Shown: piece after piece, positions 27,301-40,917 of the stretch
Numbering within the stretch: position 1 is the stretch's first letter
How the letters are laid out: every line of letters begins with the position of its first letter
Source of the DNA: Onchocerca volvulus
Lineage: Eukaryota > Nematoda > Chromadorea > Rhabditida > Onchocercidae
DNA length: 64,000 nucleotides
Direction: 5' to 3'
NCBI GenBank assembly: GCA_000499405.2
Contig: HG738137.1
Span: 6,386,001-6,450,000 of the forward strand
Notes under the pieces: model-generated
What the model was told of the DNA's origin: nothing
Database searches by the model: none
What the model saw: the letters and a program-made list of their open reading frames with translations, nothing else
Translations under genes and position numbers: made by a program

Positions 27301-30300
27301 AAGGACACTATAACAATAGTACTATAGTAATGACATTTCGATTCATTATTTTTTCATTGTAAAACAGATGACAAGTGACACTATCTATAACTTTGCACTC
27401 AAAAGGCTCACAAGTCCTTTTAACCAACTTTGTCATTTTTTTTCGAGGTTTAATTGTTATGCTAGGTTTTTTTTTATTCCCCAGGCTCCAATTTTCTTGC
27501 TTCAACTTTTGTTTCAGTTTTGTTTTTGCCTTCAACCAAAAAAACCCTAAGCTTGGGGTAGTTGTGATTAAGGTTGGAAATGAAGTGGTTGGAACTTAAT
27601 GACTTCATCATAAGCAGCAATAGATGATGTCAAATTATCATCATCATTTTCACAAAACTTTCTCAATAATTATGGGAAAGATTTCGTCAATGAGAATCAT
27701 TTACTGTGTCAATTATAGCGAAAATGAATGAAGTAAACGAAATATTTTTTCCTCTCTTAAGAGATGGCATTTTCGGCTCTTTTGAATGTTTTCTCGAATT
27801 TGATAAATCCTAATAGCTTTGGATTTTTCTAAATTGAAAAAGAAATATGATAAAACACAAGACATAACAGTAATTTTTTCTAATTTTACGAAGTCTCGTC
27901 CAGGCACGCAATCAAGTTAATTACTTCGTGATGAAATATTGTGCAGTTTGATGATCTTGACGATTCGAATCAGAAAGAAGAAAGCAATAATTTTTGTAAG
28001 TTAAAAATCTAGCATACAAACTAATAATGATTGCATTGTTTGTTTGTTCTATGCTCTAGATTAGTTGCCAAAAAATCTGAGATATTGATTAGTAGCCAAA
28101 AAATCTGGGATATTGGCAGTAGTAATCTCACGAAATCTAAGAAGATTATCTATTGAGCCAGGATTTATTACAACTATCGCATCAATTATGCAAGCTAGAT
28201 GTATCAGCAAATCATGATCAAAACAAGGAAACGAATTTTTCATTAATCGATAATAAGTAGCCATCTTTGTCATTACGTCAAAATACATCTCTGAATAGTG
28301 AAATTACGGAAAGAAAAGTTGCTCTATAAAAACAACATTATTAATTATGAAAAAAAGAGCAAATCGGGTTTTAATTATAGTTAGCCACTTGTAAAATGCT
28401 ATTCTGAGAGCTGGAACCCAAAAGAAAAATAAAACATTATTTAAATGACAAGTTGTTCCTCCAGTACTAAATAACTTTACTACTTAGTATTCCAACTCGA
28501 CGTTTCATTTAATTTCAACTAAAGACAATCTATTCATTTTCCTAACAATTATTCCCGGAACAAATTTTACCCGAATTGTCGACATTGGAATACCAAACAG
28601 CAAAATATTTGAAACGATAAGCATAGAGGGTAATACTCAAAGTAATGGTTAGTTCTCACTAACTTCACTAATTCTTATCAATTATCAAAGATTCATATAT
28701 CTTATGAATGAATTTAAGACATTGCTTTTTTGACAACTAAAGCTGAACTTCTTAGAAGTAAAGAATTTAATGAACATATGAAGCAATTCTAATTCGATGT
28801 TTGCGAATTACACTGTGATAATATCAAGGAATGACGATACTCTGTATATCAGAAATTTACTCATGAATTTTTGCAAGTAATATTCAGCGAGAGTTATGAG
28901 AATTTTGTCAGAGTGGCAGAAGAAGACATGCTATTTGCAAGTTAATCTATTTCAATAAAGCAAGCAAAAAACTATCAATCGATTATTGCAAGTAATTATA
29001 GTCTAATTGAAATCATCAAATTTGCATAAAGGCAATGATTCACAATTCGTTTTTTTCACTCTAATCTTTCAGTATTGAAATGATATGGTGCATACCGTCT
29101 TGTCGAAATTCTCGTATTCTAAGGGAGTAATTTTGATAATTTTGTCGGCCAAGCATATTTGCGGCTGACGTTTCGCATTCTCTTGATGATTTATACGACA
29201 ATATTCAATCAGACTACCCTCTTGAATTTCGTCATCCTTCTCTTCCAAATACTACAATAGGACTTTTTCAATTTACTTTATGTTTTACTAATTAAATCAT
29301 TCTACTTGGCAGTCTCGTCCTGATATCCAAGTGAAATCACTGAACATTTGATACGATTATTGTTCAATGGGTTTCAAGCCGAGAGTGCTTAACTGAAAGA
29401 TAAATTAATCAAGATCGATTGCAACCAAATCTGAATGAGTGCAGAGATCGGAACAGTTCAGGAGAATCCGAAAGAAGCTATAAAAAAGTGTGAACACCTG
29501 ATCAGTGACATCGATGATTTTCATGGTGTGTTTATCAGCATCTGAAGTATTGCTGCTTTTGCTGTTGTTTTTGCTGTAGGGATGAATCGCTGCTAACATT
29601 ATCATACTATTTGCTTGCTCCTGTAATCTCTCGATAAAGCAATTAACAGATAAAAAACGAAGCATTGTAACGAGTATGAATTAGCGAAATCAACATCAAT
29701 ATAAACGCAAATGTTCGTTGTGGCTTTTGACACGAAATTCTTCATCGATTGATTTGAAATTTTGAAACAACATTGCATTCGAATAGGCGAGTGTTTTTTA
29801 TATAGATATATCTACTTTTTTTTTTTTGTCACACCTGTGACAGATTAAATGAGCGGATTTTTTATGTATACAGATTAGCTAGAGGAGTGGAGAAGTTAGT
29901 TGGAAATAAATTTGAAATTTTTAAATCTAAGATTCAAAAGTGCTTATAAAATGATTTTGTGAGACAAGATATGACTTCATGGCAAGATGCTGAGGTAGTT
30001 ACGAAAAATTGCCGAATTTGTTCCGAAAGAGGAATCAATAAACTTTTGGATTTAATCTTTGCAAAAAGATGTGAGGATTAAAAAGAACTGAGTTCTCATT
30101 CTTGATTCTTTTTTGATAAAAAAAAGTGCGAAAAAACTTCTGGATACTTTTAGATATTCAAAAGATAATTTAATTTATTTAGCAAATGATAAATGAATTG
30201 TTTCAGAATAATAAAAATAGTAATGAAATCTGATAAATAAATGATTAGTATGGATGTGAAAATTTGAACTTGACAATTTCATCCATTTTTCTTCGAACAA

Positions 30301-33300
30301 AACTTTCTCGTCATTTTAATTATACCGACTCTTTAAAATAGTGAAAAATAATATTCGTTTTAATGCATCACTAGAGGAAAAAAAATCGATATCTCAAAAT
30401 TTAATTGGAAAAGTAGAATGAATTATATTTATTTATTGTGCATATGAAAAATCAAATCAATCAATTGATATGAAAAAAAAACCAATTGATATGCAAAATC
30501 AAATGATAGCGAAATATACAATTCGGAATAAAAATTGCAACCATTTGTTGCAAAAATTCATAGCTTGTGATATAAGCAATAATATACAATAGAATAATTT
30601 TAGAAATAGAAAAACGAATCAGTACTTATAGATTGCTCTGATTTACGCATTCCAGTGACCTAAAATAAATGCTCATTGGTATATTTATCGCGAACTATTG
30701 ATAAATTATTGGTAGAAAAAATGAATAATAAAAGACTGATTAATGGTTTTTAATTTTTTAAATTATTATTAGTTGGTAAAAAACGCACTATCGGTTATTA
30801 GAGCTTTTTCTATGTGCAGTAATGAAGATTTCAATTACTACTGAAATACTGCAGAATTCGTGAACAGACATCTTTTAGTTTTGCTATTTGAAGATTTTTT
30901 TTAATTTTTTATTTATTGAAATTTACAAGACTTTTTTATACCTTAGTTCTTTGAATTTTTCTTTTTTAACAATTCACAATGCACCATACTTACATGATGA
31001 ATTATTTAAGTGGGAATGTCAAATTTAAACAGTCTTCTCGTTCTTTTGCGAACAAACTATTACTAAAATATATGCAAACAGTGGTTCCTGTTTAAGTTAC
31101 AACCATGCTAGATACTCTTTTCGAAAGGCTAACCGTAACCCCAAAACTTTGTTTAATTAAACAAAAAAAGTTGTGACGTTGAGGAATGTTAATATTATGG
31201 CTTATGCGAATACTGAGATTAAATGAGGACCGAATTCTTCGCCTTTTGTAGAAATATTACAAAGAAGAGAATACTTCAAAAGATTAATTTCTCATGAAAA
31301 ATGCTTATTTAATTTATTGAGTGGAATGAAAAGAAAGCTTATCGAAGTAAGCCAATTAATGATATTTTTAACGATATCATATCATTCCCATCATAACCTT
31401 ATCATATTAATATAATTTTTCATAATTATTATCAACATAATTTATGGAATGTTTTGCATTTTTAGCTGAATAGGAATTTATGACTTTTGCTTGTTTGTTA
31501 TTTGGATTTCTGTTTTGAGGCTTAAGAAATTATTTCAGTCTGAAAGATGGATGACTAAAAGATAGAGATTGAAGAAGCAAAAAAAGAGATAAGAGGAAAG
31601 AAAGACAAACACAAAGGAGAAAACTTTGTTTTAGACATTGTAAATTGTTTTGGATGTTATTCTTCGGATGAGAATTTTGAATTTCAATCAATTATTGGTC
31701 TCGAATCAGTAACAGAAGTGTCATCCCATATCATTAATTTTATCACCATTGCTATCATCGTGAATATCACTATCGTTATTGCTTTACTCTGTTAAAGCTA
31801 GCTCTAATCACTGATATTGATAGAAATCTTATCATCACTCATAAATATTATTAATTATCAGTAGCAAATACTGTGTAAGATCTGATTTAGTATTTGTTGA
31901 TTTAGTATGTGCTAGGAAAGGGATATATGATGGAAGATAAAAGATTTGCGATTTAAAAGATAAATGATTCTAATTTAGAGACAACTAATCACTGATAATA
32001 GTGATTGATAAGTTCAATGCATGCAGAGAACAGAACAGCTTGCAATCAAGATGGACAGGGCTATCCACTAATAGTTGTCTCTAAATCTCAGAGCAAATAA
32101 ATAAAACAAGTTCTTTACTAATGACTGGTATTGATGAGAGGTGAGATAAGCGGTATTAAAATAGCAGATAATCAATCAAACGAAAATATTTTCATAACTA
32201 ATCATTCCAACAGTCAGATATACTTCTTTCTGATACTAACTTTCGTATATTTTTGAAAAGATATCAACAAATGATGAGTGGTTTATTTGGGGAACAGAAT
32301 ATAAATGTACACAAAAATCGATAAAATGTCGAAATCAAGATGTAACAAATTGATGGGAGTAATTTTGATTTCAAACAAACAAAAACTTATTTTATTTCAT
32401 AGTTTTTAAAAATATTTTAGACATTAATTTCATCATTTAATTTCATAAAGTAAAGAACTGAAAGAATTATGAATTTATCAAAAATCAATGAAAGTAAATT
32501 TATAGGAATGATTCGGAAATGTTTATGGAACGGCTAGGAAAGGACTGTTGTTGCATTCGAAAACGTATGCATAAAAACATGCCATGTGTCAAAAATGGGA
32601 ATTGTCTGAAATAAAATAAATTTTGAATCTAAAGTATGCGGTAAACAAATTTTTAATGCTCAAAGTTCCTGTATTCCACAGAAAATATGATCCAATATGT
32701 TGACTTCATTTCATAAATAAACACCAACTTAGATAGTTATATGTTTAGAATTCAAAAAAAAAAAATGAAATTCGAAACTTGTGAACAAATTAATTTAGTG
32801 ATGATCTAAAGCGAGCTTACGTTTCATTCTAATTTCATTTCTTAAAAGTTGTTAAAGTGATATGATTAATCACAGCATTGTATGAATAGAAATTATCGTC
32901 TAAAAGATGTAATTGTTACGAAATCGGTAGGTTGACCTGAAATTAAACCCAAGTACATCGATGAGTAACTAGAAAGTTGTGTGATCAATTGAGGCAATCT
33001 ATTCATTCAGTATTGAAAAAAATAGTCTAATCGATTGACCTTAGAACTGATGAGCCAAGATCTGATGCTAAAACATAATTGGTAACGCTATAATTTCGTG
33101 CTTTTCAAGTGTGGCTATTGGATTTTTATTTGTTTCCAGAATTTTTAACTCAAATATATGATGAAAACTTTGAAATAGAACTTTTGAAAGTCTTGCAAAC
33201 GAATATCTTCCTGCCATACTACTGCAGCTATACAGGACGGAGGATTAGAAAGAAGGCAAATTTAAATATCTCTATAGCTATCCTTCAACAAGAAAAAAAA

Positions 33301-36300
33301 AAGAAAAAAATTGGAAATGGTGAATAGTACATTGAGCAGAAGCTGTCGAAGAGGAAATGAGCAGATGTTGTAACCTTCGATTCAATACAAGAAAACGGCG
33401 TCAATGACAACGATCAAGATGACGACAGTATCGCCAATAATGAGCTACCATTGTCGCTTTAGCAGCGCGACACATCAATTCAAATTTTGCTGGCATTTCC
33501 TTGGAAGAAAACAGAAAAATAAAATTATGAATGGACTGTATCGATACTGTCACCAACTTTGTCAAGAAGAAAAAGTTATGTTGTTGAGGGACGATCGATT
33601 CATCGCCAAAGTTTGATTTCATCCAGACTGTCTCTCAGAAGTTTCTTTTTTTTTTTGCTCTAAAGAATGTCCGCCATTTTGACAAAAATAAATAAACTTT
33701 AGCAGAAATGTACTTGCCATGGTTAATGTTAAGTGGTCGCGTATGGAAGGATTAGCTGAGACAACAGCAATCATTGAGATTCTGATCGCTCAAACTTAAT
33801 AAAAAATCAAACTTATTCCTAATTCTAATTAAGTAACTGCTTCAGATTTATTCTTTTGATGAGATTGAAACTTTTTATTCATTTCTCACATTGCTATGTT
33901 TTTCCAATATTCCATCATATTACTTTGAAACACAGAAGTACGATTAAAAACGTGAAATATGCAATAAAAAGTGCATTTCCTATATGGATTTCCTTATCAC
34001 AACAAAAAAAAAAAAAAAAAAAAAATGGCGATGAAAATTTCCCAATAAATGATCACTAATGGTCATCAATCAATGATTATTGATAGTCAACAATTGATCT
34101 GTAGGGAATTGTGGTAAAATTTAAAGTAGAAAACAGGGAGAAACAGCTCGCGGCTATTTTCTCTTGAAACTAAGACGAGATAAGCTTCAGCGATAAAATA
34201 ACTTCACTCACTGTCCCTTCACAAATTGAAATCATTTTATATTATTATTCTTCTTGATCGATCAAAAATTCAGACAATAAATAGCTTAAAAAAAAAAAAT
34301 GAAAATTTTAATATGATACTGGAAGATTTGGAAGCGATATTATCATACGAATAACGACGATCTTGTACATATTGCTGCGATTGCTTGTTGATAGCTATTT
34401 CTGATATAGAAAGTTCCAGTAACACAATCGTTATCAATTACATATCACTTAAATTATCTTCTTCAATGGCAAAAAGTCCAAAGCATAGAAAGAATAGCTG
34501 AGTATTAATTATTTCTATTGCTGTGAGGAAATAGTAAATAGAATTTTGCGAAGCTGATTTGGCCAAATATCTGATGGCATGAAAATTTCTGATATTGTGA
34601 GGATAATCAAGCAGATTTATGTTGACAGTTATTTTAGCAGGGAAAAGGTAAGTGCACTAGAAGGATTAGAGTTAGTAAAATGATATTTTGAAAGATGACT
34701 AATTTGATGACACTTTAGGTAAATCACAAATAGGGCCAATTTGATATGTCTGAAATTGTGCGAAATTATGTCGAAATTAAGGAATTACTCGACAAAAGGT
34801 GAAAGAAGAATGTAATAAAAAAAGAAATGAATCAATTTGTCATGTTTGAAAGAACAAAAAATTGTCCAATTTAATAAAAGATTTTTAAAAGAATTACACA
34901 CACACAAAACACACATACACATACACATTTTTTTCCATACAGTCCGCTTTTCCTGCTCTCTCCCGATTACCTGTTGCATCTGATGAGGTATGAACAGGAA
35001 GAGGGGTCAGACATTTTACACTAAAGTTTGTTGAAATTGCTGCCATTTTGACAAGAAATGTTGATTCGATTTTGATTAGTGCAATTACACTAATAAAACT
35101 TGCCGAAATTTTAGCTGTAATGTTGACAGCAATGACATTATTATAATCGAATGATTGCGACTACAATAACAATGAAAGCAAATAAAACAATAATAATAAT
35201 AACAAATATTACAATAATGGTCATTATAACAGCTATCATCATGATATTGATATCAAGCCATTATTTGCAAAAATAAAGAGGTAGAAAAGACGAGAAATTG
35301 GGCCTGTTAACTTAATTTCAAATTGAAAATGAACTTCCTCATCATACCGAAAGAGTCACGTAAGGGAAGGTGCTACAGTAGTATGCTTTCAATTAGACGT
35401 GTACTTGCAAAATGATGTACAACAGATTATTGGCACCAAAGAATTACATAAATAGAAAAATAGAAATGGAAATTTTTATAGTAAAAGCATTGACTGCATG
35501 ATCCAACAAATAATTTAGACTAAGAGCATTAGGATCTCGAGATGATCGAAATGTCGATAAAATATCTCTCAAAAACAAATTCATGACGACGAGTTTGGAA
35601 TATGTTGCAATATGAACGGCATTCGAGAATCATCAACATCATTTATTTGATTGATTTCAGTGTCTTTACCATTATTATTTTAATGTCATGTGATTAACAC
35701 ATGAATAATCGATAATTAGGGGTTAAGAAGCATTTCCCTCATATTAAATAACAAATTTTTTGATGATTTTCGAAAAAAAATTAAATTTATACTCTTCTTC
35801 TAAGCATTCTTCTTTGTAGTAATTCTTAAGTGAAACAATGCTCAATAAAATATCAATTTATGGCATAAACGTGATAATACGAATGGCCGGATCAAAAATA
35901 TCCGAAGGAAGTGTTATAGAAGAAATATTAATGAAGCATCATTGTGAAAGTCGAATTGAATTGTTAATTAAAACTAGCATATTGTAATCTAATAGCCAAC
36001 GAAGTCATTTCTGTAAAAAAGGACAAGGTTCGACCTCAGTACGTGAAATAAGAAGATAACATGCTGATTCTTCGAGGTCTGAACTTCGCAATTTTCGATT
36101 TGCAGAAAGTAACTGTCTAACTGGTATAAATAGAAAATGTAACTGTTTTAAATAGAAAATGAGGCATTCAGAAACTTAAAGAATCATATAAATTAATCTT
36201 ATTTTGAAAAAGAAAAAATTGCAGAGTAGTGAATTTATTTCGAAGAGAAAAATGATCATTATCATTGCTAAAACAATAAAAATGAATAAATAATTCTGAT

Positions 36301-37393
36301 TCAAATCAATACAGAATGCAGGAAGAGGGAAAGTATTGTGTGCCAATAAATTTGAGGAATTTTGTTTTTTTCTAAAGCAGATATTTGCTATTTTATTCAA
36401 GCAAACAGATACCGATGTACCGATGTATTTAACTTCCGATGGTGTTAATGATTCGTTCAATAACAATGAAAATTAATTCTTGTATATAAGTGAATAAATA
36501 GTTAGCGCATGAAAGTATCAACAATTGTACGATTTCTCAATCATGGCAAGAAATTTCATAAACGGTTCTCTTTTCAAAAAATCTTTCATTTTTTGGATTT
36601 TTATTTTTCAAAATTGATGAAAATCAAGGGCGAATTTTTAGAATAGAAGAGCAAGAGAGGAATAGAAAAAAGAAGTATGAAGTATTATGTTTTGAATATT
36701 GTATCTTTGCGAGAACATTAAGCAATTCAGGAAACAATTATACTGAAAATATTCAATTCGAAATTTAATTGCGAAATTTACAAAGAATATGCACAGGCAT
36801 TTGTACTTTGATATCGATCAAAAATGGCAATAGCTGAAATCATCACTTTTAGGTAGATTATGAGATTTAACTCTGAACTTTCTAGATTTAATATAAATGA
36901 ATGCAAAGAATGTCAATTTGAAGCAAAATCCGCTTGATCTACTTCAAATTAACGCATTCTTTCTAGCTCAATGTAAGTCAAAACTTCAACACAATTAACA
37001 TTCGTGTGAAGCAATCATAATATAAGAGCTGTCTCATTATTATTTAAAAGTAGGAATCTTGAGTTAATATTTACAACACACATGAATAAAAATTTAAGAT
37101 TGAAAAGCTGGATTAAAGATTTGAAAAATTCGTTCATATATTTGGAAAAAATTTACCTGAGTACCGTTTAGTTTGAAATTCGAAACTTCAACTGGTTGTG
37201 GGCTCTCGATCCGTTTGTAGGTGCATTTTTTAGTTTTCTTTGTTTTCAATAAATCAATATTTTGTTTAGAATTGATTTGTTCGATGTTATAAGTTTGACC
37301 ATAGCAACCAGATATTGGTCGTAGATCGTCCCTGATATCATCAGTTTTCGGATGATAGCAACATAGAAGATTCCTTAGCGGTTTCCCACCCAT
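6385..37393 (-). CDS. lim-9: LIM-9 / Limpet-type muscle protein: PET domain plus six LIM domains
   Basis: Fourteen phase-consistent exons give 684 aa: 37393-37157, 29251-29096, 24738-24614, 18782-18682, 17968-17862, 17711-17619, 17467-17351, 16666-16550, 16446-16348, 8241-8041, 7912-7738, 7533-7364, 7121-6935, 6554-6385. Order of parts: a novel N-terminus (MGGKPLRNLLCC), a cysteine-rich segment LNCKCSGFKSHPWR/KVCVHCKCD (about 161-182), a PET domain (about 225-312, GYSWVPPGL through LPRQDLSLAYCKHL), and six LIM domains whose first CxxC pairs start near 314, 379, 439, 500, 561 and 620. PET plus six LIM separates it from Testin and Prickle (three LIM) and matches nematode LIM-9 and fly Limpet, relatives of vertebrate FHL. 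C. elegans LIM-9 sits at muscle M-lines and dense bodies as a scaffold. Introns up to 8 kb, plus candidate alternative starts at 29665 and 21006, suggest several isoforms. The acceptor AAAG at 16667 is the weakest splice site. Confidence 0.92.
8242..16347 (-). other. 8.1-kb lim-9 intron between LIM1 and LIM2 exons
   Basis: AT-rich intron with no exon I can support and only short chance open frames. A short FHL-like lim-9 isoform would need a start exon here ending in phase 0; I looked and found none convincing. The stretch 12660-12980 is less AT-rich and holds a (GATG)n run and a CA/GCAC-rich stretch, which could mark a promoter, but this is weak. Confidence 0.4.
12752..12772. repeat. (GATG)n microsatellite
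   Basis: About five tandem GATG units inside the large lim-9 intron, followed by a purine-rich run. Confidence 0.8.
18590..18656. repeat. Long hairpin in a lim-9 intron
   Basis: The arm TTTTGGCCAGAAATAATAT (18590-18608) is perfectly complementary to 18638-18656. Pairing extends imperfectly through TCACTTATTGT and ACAACAAGTA to a 9-nt loop. The 67-nt hairpin starts about 25 nt inside lim-9 intron 4, next to the donor at 18681. The half-arm TTGGCCAGAAATAAT recurs singly at 20587-20601, which suggests a repeat family (MITE-like) rather than a unique RNA gene, although the size would also suit a miRNA precursor. Confidence 0.7.
18783..24613 (-). other. 5.8-kb lim-9 intron 3
   Basis: Mostly AT-rich and without recognisable coding exons, apart from the candidate alternative first exon at 20987-21006. 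The region 21000-21360 just upstream of that exon has a more balanced composition, as a promoter/5' UTR would. An imperfect palindrome centred on ATGCATGTT...AACATGCAT lies near 21796-21821. Confidence 0.4.
20987..21006 (-). CDS. lim-9: Candidate alternative first exon of lim-9 (MFSDIA...)
   Basis: On the minus strand ATG at 21006 opens six codons (MFSDIA) plus two bases, then a perfect GTACGT donor at 20986. Exon 4 (18782-18682) needs exactly a phase-2 partner. Joining them gives MFSDIAKKVCVHCKCD, a clean start just before the second half of the cysteine-rich segment and the PET domain. The predicted isoform lacks the long N-terminus. Support is the donor, the phase and the composition shift upstream; a 20-nt exon can arise by chance. 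Confidence 0.35.
24739..29095 (-). other. 4.4-kb lim-9 intron 2
   Basis: No supported gene. It contains a poly-T tract near 24969-24992, a threefold ATTAGAATTGAAA repeat near 25980-26038 and a 28-bp tandem duplication at 28063-28118. Confidence 0.4.
28063..28118. repeat. Two-copy 28-bp tandem duplication
   Basis: Adjacent units at 28063-28090 and 28091-28118 share the core CCAAAAAATCTG(A/G)GATATTG with only a few differences. It lies in an intron with no evident function. Confidence 0.75.
29498..29665 (-). CDS. lim-9: Candidate alternative first exon of lim-9 (MLRFLSVNCF...)
   Basis: An open frame of 56 codons starts at 29665 and ends at CAG|GTGTTC (29498/29497) in phase 0. The next downstream exon (29251-29096) also begins in phase 0 after a TTGTAG acceptor, so they splice cleanly across a 246-bp intron. 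The peptide starts MLRFLSVNCFIERLQEQANS and is later Ser/Asn-rich (NNSKSSNTSDADKH). Its codon use is better than the flanking DNA. It would replace the MGGKPL... N-terminus encoded 8 kb upstream. The alternative is a chance open frame in an intron; no homology supports it. Confidence 0.5.
29706..29846 (-). repeat. Interspersed repeat, copy 1 (inverted)
   Basis: Read on the minus strand it runs from CACAGGTGTGACA through an A-run, CGCCTATTCGAATGCAA(C/T)GTTG, a TTTCAAATCA(G/A)TCG(G/A)TGAAGAA-like block and AAAGCCA to GAACATTT. The same order occurs at 53833-53972 and 54130-54262. Shared blocks across three sites show a dispersed family, probably a non-autonomous transposon. Confidence 0.7.
31973..32086. 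repeat. Foldback element with 15-bp perfect terminal inverted repeats
   Basis: ATTTAGAGACAACTA (31973-31987) is the exact reverse complement of TAGTTGTCTCTAAAT (32072-32086). The 114-bp span fits a small MITE. No target-site duplication is clear. Confidence 0.55.
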
Positions 37394-40300
37394 TACGATG
37401 CGATTAGCAATAGTGATGACTGTTCATATCAAGCCAAAGCTATAATTTTGTTTCACCTATAAAAACGTTACTAATTAGAAATTTGATCAAATATTTACTT
37501 TTCAGCGTTCGTTTCATCAGCCTCTGTCATCAAAAAATGACCTTTTTTGCAAAATAGTTTCTAATATTTTAATTTTTTGTTTTCAAAATCAATGTTTCTG
37601 CGTTTCCTACCGTTATCCTTACTAAGATCATGCAATCATAAAATGATAAGATATTGTTTCTGTGAAATAGTTTCAACAATTTGATCAAATTTTGGCAATT
37701 TGGATTCTTCGTGATAGGTTAACTGGCTTTTCACGAAAATCTTTCTGTAAGAAGAGCACTTATCGGTCGAACAATAGAAATGATTTCATTCCATGTAAGA
37801 AGTAGACGATTATTTCCTCACTTTAAAGTATCATTTTACTTTGATTTCTAATTTCTACTGTTTCTTAGCAATCTTCCTTTCTGTTGTTAGCATGAAATTA
37901 TAAGTCTTTCGCCTCTAAATATTTGAATTATTCACTAAAAAGATTCCGGTAGAATTTATAAAATTTCTAAGAAAGGATATGGCAGTATAACTTATACTCA
38001 ATTTTTCGCTTCAATTGTTGTTAAAATGTTAAAGTTTAAAGCAATATTTTATTGAAAAAATATACCAAACACTAATTATAGGAAGATGATTTTGATGGAA
38101 AAGAGGGAGGATTTGACTTTAAATAATGTTTCTCAAATTCGCACTCACCGGCGTAAGAAAGAATTACGAATTAAGAATTTGGGTGAACATTGTCTGCATA
38201 TTTTTTTTTTCATCTCGAAATCATTTCGAGTTAAAGTGAAGGATGAAATTTATGGGTTGAAATTTTGAAATAGGATAGCTAATTCCTGCTCTAGCAGTAA
38301 GTTTTTTTTGCTTAACTCTTACCAACATAATTTTTGCATCTTCATTGAACAAAAAAACTTGTCCAAGTTTTCATGTTCTTCATCACCTACGGTTTAAGAT
38401 TTTATATTTACTCACTTCCTAAAACTGCATAATTACTTGATTGCTTCCAATAATGTTCAATGAACTTAATTTTAGAAAATAAAAAATGAAAAATAATATT
38501 AAATTTAAAGTGAATGAGGAGAATTCCATAAAAATCTGTTGCAAATAAACAACGATGATAAACAAAGACTGAAAGAGATGGGAGATTGGCAACACAGCAA
38601 CTGCAACAGCAATGGGAAGATAAGCAAGATGATATTGTTGGTGATGATGATATGATAGTTTGCCGCGGAGTGCTCATAAACGTCCAGTAGAAGACAGTTG
38701 TTGTTTTGTTACATCATATTATTACATTTCCCCGCATAATATTTGTTATTAAACTCGCTTGATAGGAAGGAAATCCCAATCTTAATTTAAATTCAAAAAA
38801 AAAAATTCAAATTTAAATTTACTACTTGCATATGGCATTGGTGGCAAACATGCGATGCATGTGAATGTGATGGCATATTTAACAATCTGAAATATTAGAA
38901 GAAGCAAAAAATGGCATTTAATATGATTGTTGACGGCGCATCAAAGGAACAATTTCAGATAGGTGTAGGGCGAGACATTTTTGTTTCCGTTGAAATATAA
39001 CAGTAATCCATTACTCAAGTTACTGATCAATTGCTTTTTGTTTTGCTTATAATATTGATTTATGCTATGAATGATGAATTTTTTAAATCGTAGTTTTGTT
39101 TTCTACATTTATTTTTAGAAATCAAATTCGATTCAATAAGTGAAACAAACATCAAGTTTTGTAAGCTTGTTCTTGTCACGTTCTCTATTAAGGGCACTTT
39201 TTATTAATTTCTTTAATAATCTTTATGAAAAGATAAAACCTACTGAGAAAGCAAGACCAATGATCATTGATGTAGACATAAAAATCTCTAACATTCTTTG
39301 AATAAAAAAATTTGGTAAGACTTCGTTAACTGACTTAAATCGAGTTGCAAACTTAATAAAAAATGATGTTGAGAAAGGTTGCAAAGTGGTCATTGTTGTT
39401 TGTACTAATTTGGCTTCGTGAATAACATGGCAGTCATTTTATTACGGTATTTATCAGGCGTGAAGATTTAACAGTTGAGATGAGATGAAGATAAACGCTT
39501 CATTTAAAACCGTAAGGCATTAGAGAAGATTTTTGATTGCTCTATTCCAAAACTGTCGAGAAAAGAAATTGTACTTACTAATATACCAAAAATTATTTCC
39601 ATTTACCAAGAATGAATAATTCGCAAAACTGCTTGTTCTAAAGAAGAGCTAACAGAAAAGATAGCTAGAGTAAAAAGTAATAAAGCTGTTACATTCGATA
39701 AAGCGAACGATTAGAGGAATTGTGGGACGAAACGTCTTCAACCTATTCTCAAACCTTCAATGAGTATGACGTCTTGCTTGATTGAATGAAGCGTAGACAT
39801 TGAATGTGTGCTCCAAGTGGACCATTTTTGGTAAGCAGAACTGGGCTGTGGGATGAACAAAACATTTAAAAAAATATAAATCTTTCGCTCAGGCGCCATC
39901 CATTTTCAGAGCTAGATTTTTGATTTGACTTCAGAGGGAACCAGCTGCTAGATTGTTCGATTAGTCTTTCGCTTCTATACGAAAGTCAGACGATCTAAAC
40001 AAAGTAAGCCGAAATGGGTATTAACGTGAGAGGTGTATTTGGTACTTTCTCTTTTTTTTTTTTTTTTGATACATTCGACTATGCTGAGATAGCAATAAAT
40101 TGCCAAAATTATGATTATTATGACTTCACTGAGGAGCATCTCAAACAAGTACCGGAAGAGAAGTTTACACAAAAATATTGCAAGAAAAGCAAGAGTATTT
40201 TAAAGTGATAAAGAGGTATGTAAGAAGCATATAAAAAGTTATCTACCATTCTAATGATTGGTGTAGGCAACAGAAAATTGGAGGAACAGTAATGTGAATG

Positions 40301-40917
40301 GTTTCAAAAAATAAAAGCATTTAAATGGCTGACATGGCAGACAGTAGGAAAGAAATACAGTTGATAGTTGCACTTGTCTTCATTAGAAAATAAACTCATC
40401 TAAAAATCATTGAACAATTAAGTCTGACAAGTTACATTACACTACACATGTAATTTTTTTTCTAAAATGTTCAAACTCAATATCGCTTTGAAATCTCTTC
40501 AAACCAATCTATAATCAAGTCTGATAGATCTGTTTCTACCTGAAGCCTATTTCGGTTTTATTTACGTATTTAGATCGAAACTTCCAGAAGTATATACCAA
40601 GAAAATTTATTGAATGCATCGATATAGAAAAACAATCAGATATTTTATTTAAAGAAATTATAGGAATGTCGGACAACCGGAATTAATCAATTCACAAAGT
40701 GAACAAATATACAGACGCAATGATAATATAAAAAGAAATTTTAGTTATCAATTGTTCGGTCCAATTCATAGTTGTTTCCAGTATGTTTCGTAAAGTGCCT
40801 AGCAAGTGGCCTGAATGAAAAATGTGTGTTATCATAAAATATAAATAGAACAATCATTTAAAATCTGCCATTATTCATCTGCCCAAGGTGTAAATAAAGA
40901 GAAGTCGATTATTCGAC
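37394..40917. other. Intergenic region upstream of lim-9 start
   Basis: About 3.5 kb between the lim-9 start and the stop of the small gene on the same strand. It should hold the distal lim-9 promoter. I see no supported exon; short open frames near 38086 and 38408 are low-complexity. Region 39480-39830 is less AT-rich but unrecognised. Confidence 0.4.

Larger units (their letters stand above)
29252..37156 (-). other. 7.9-kb lim-9 intron 1
   Basis: Holds the alternative first exon at 29498-29665, a reverse copy of an interspersed repeat (29706-29846) and a foldback element (31973-32086). Otherwise AT-rich, with no supported gene. Confidence 0.4.

Noticed and set aside
28061..28288. 75-codon minus-strand frame
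   Set aside because: It includes a 28-bp tandem duplication and has no recognisable domain or phase-fitting donor.
33401..33622. Overlapping open frames on both strands
   Set aside because: Short, no homology and no matching splice signals for lim-9; most likely chance.
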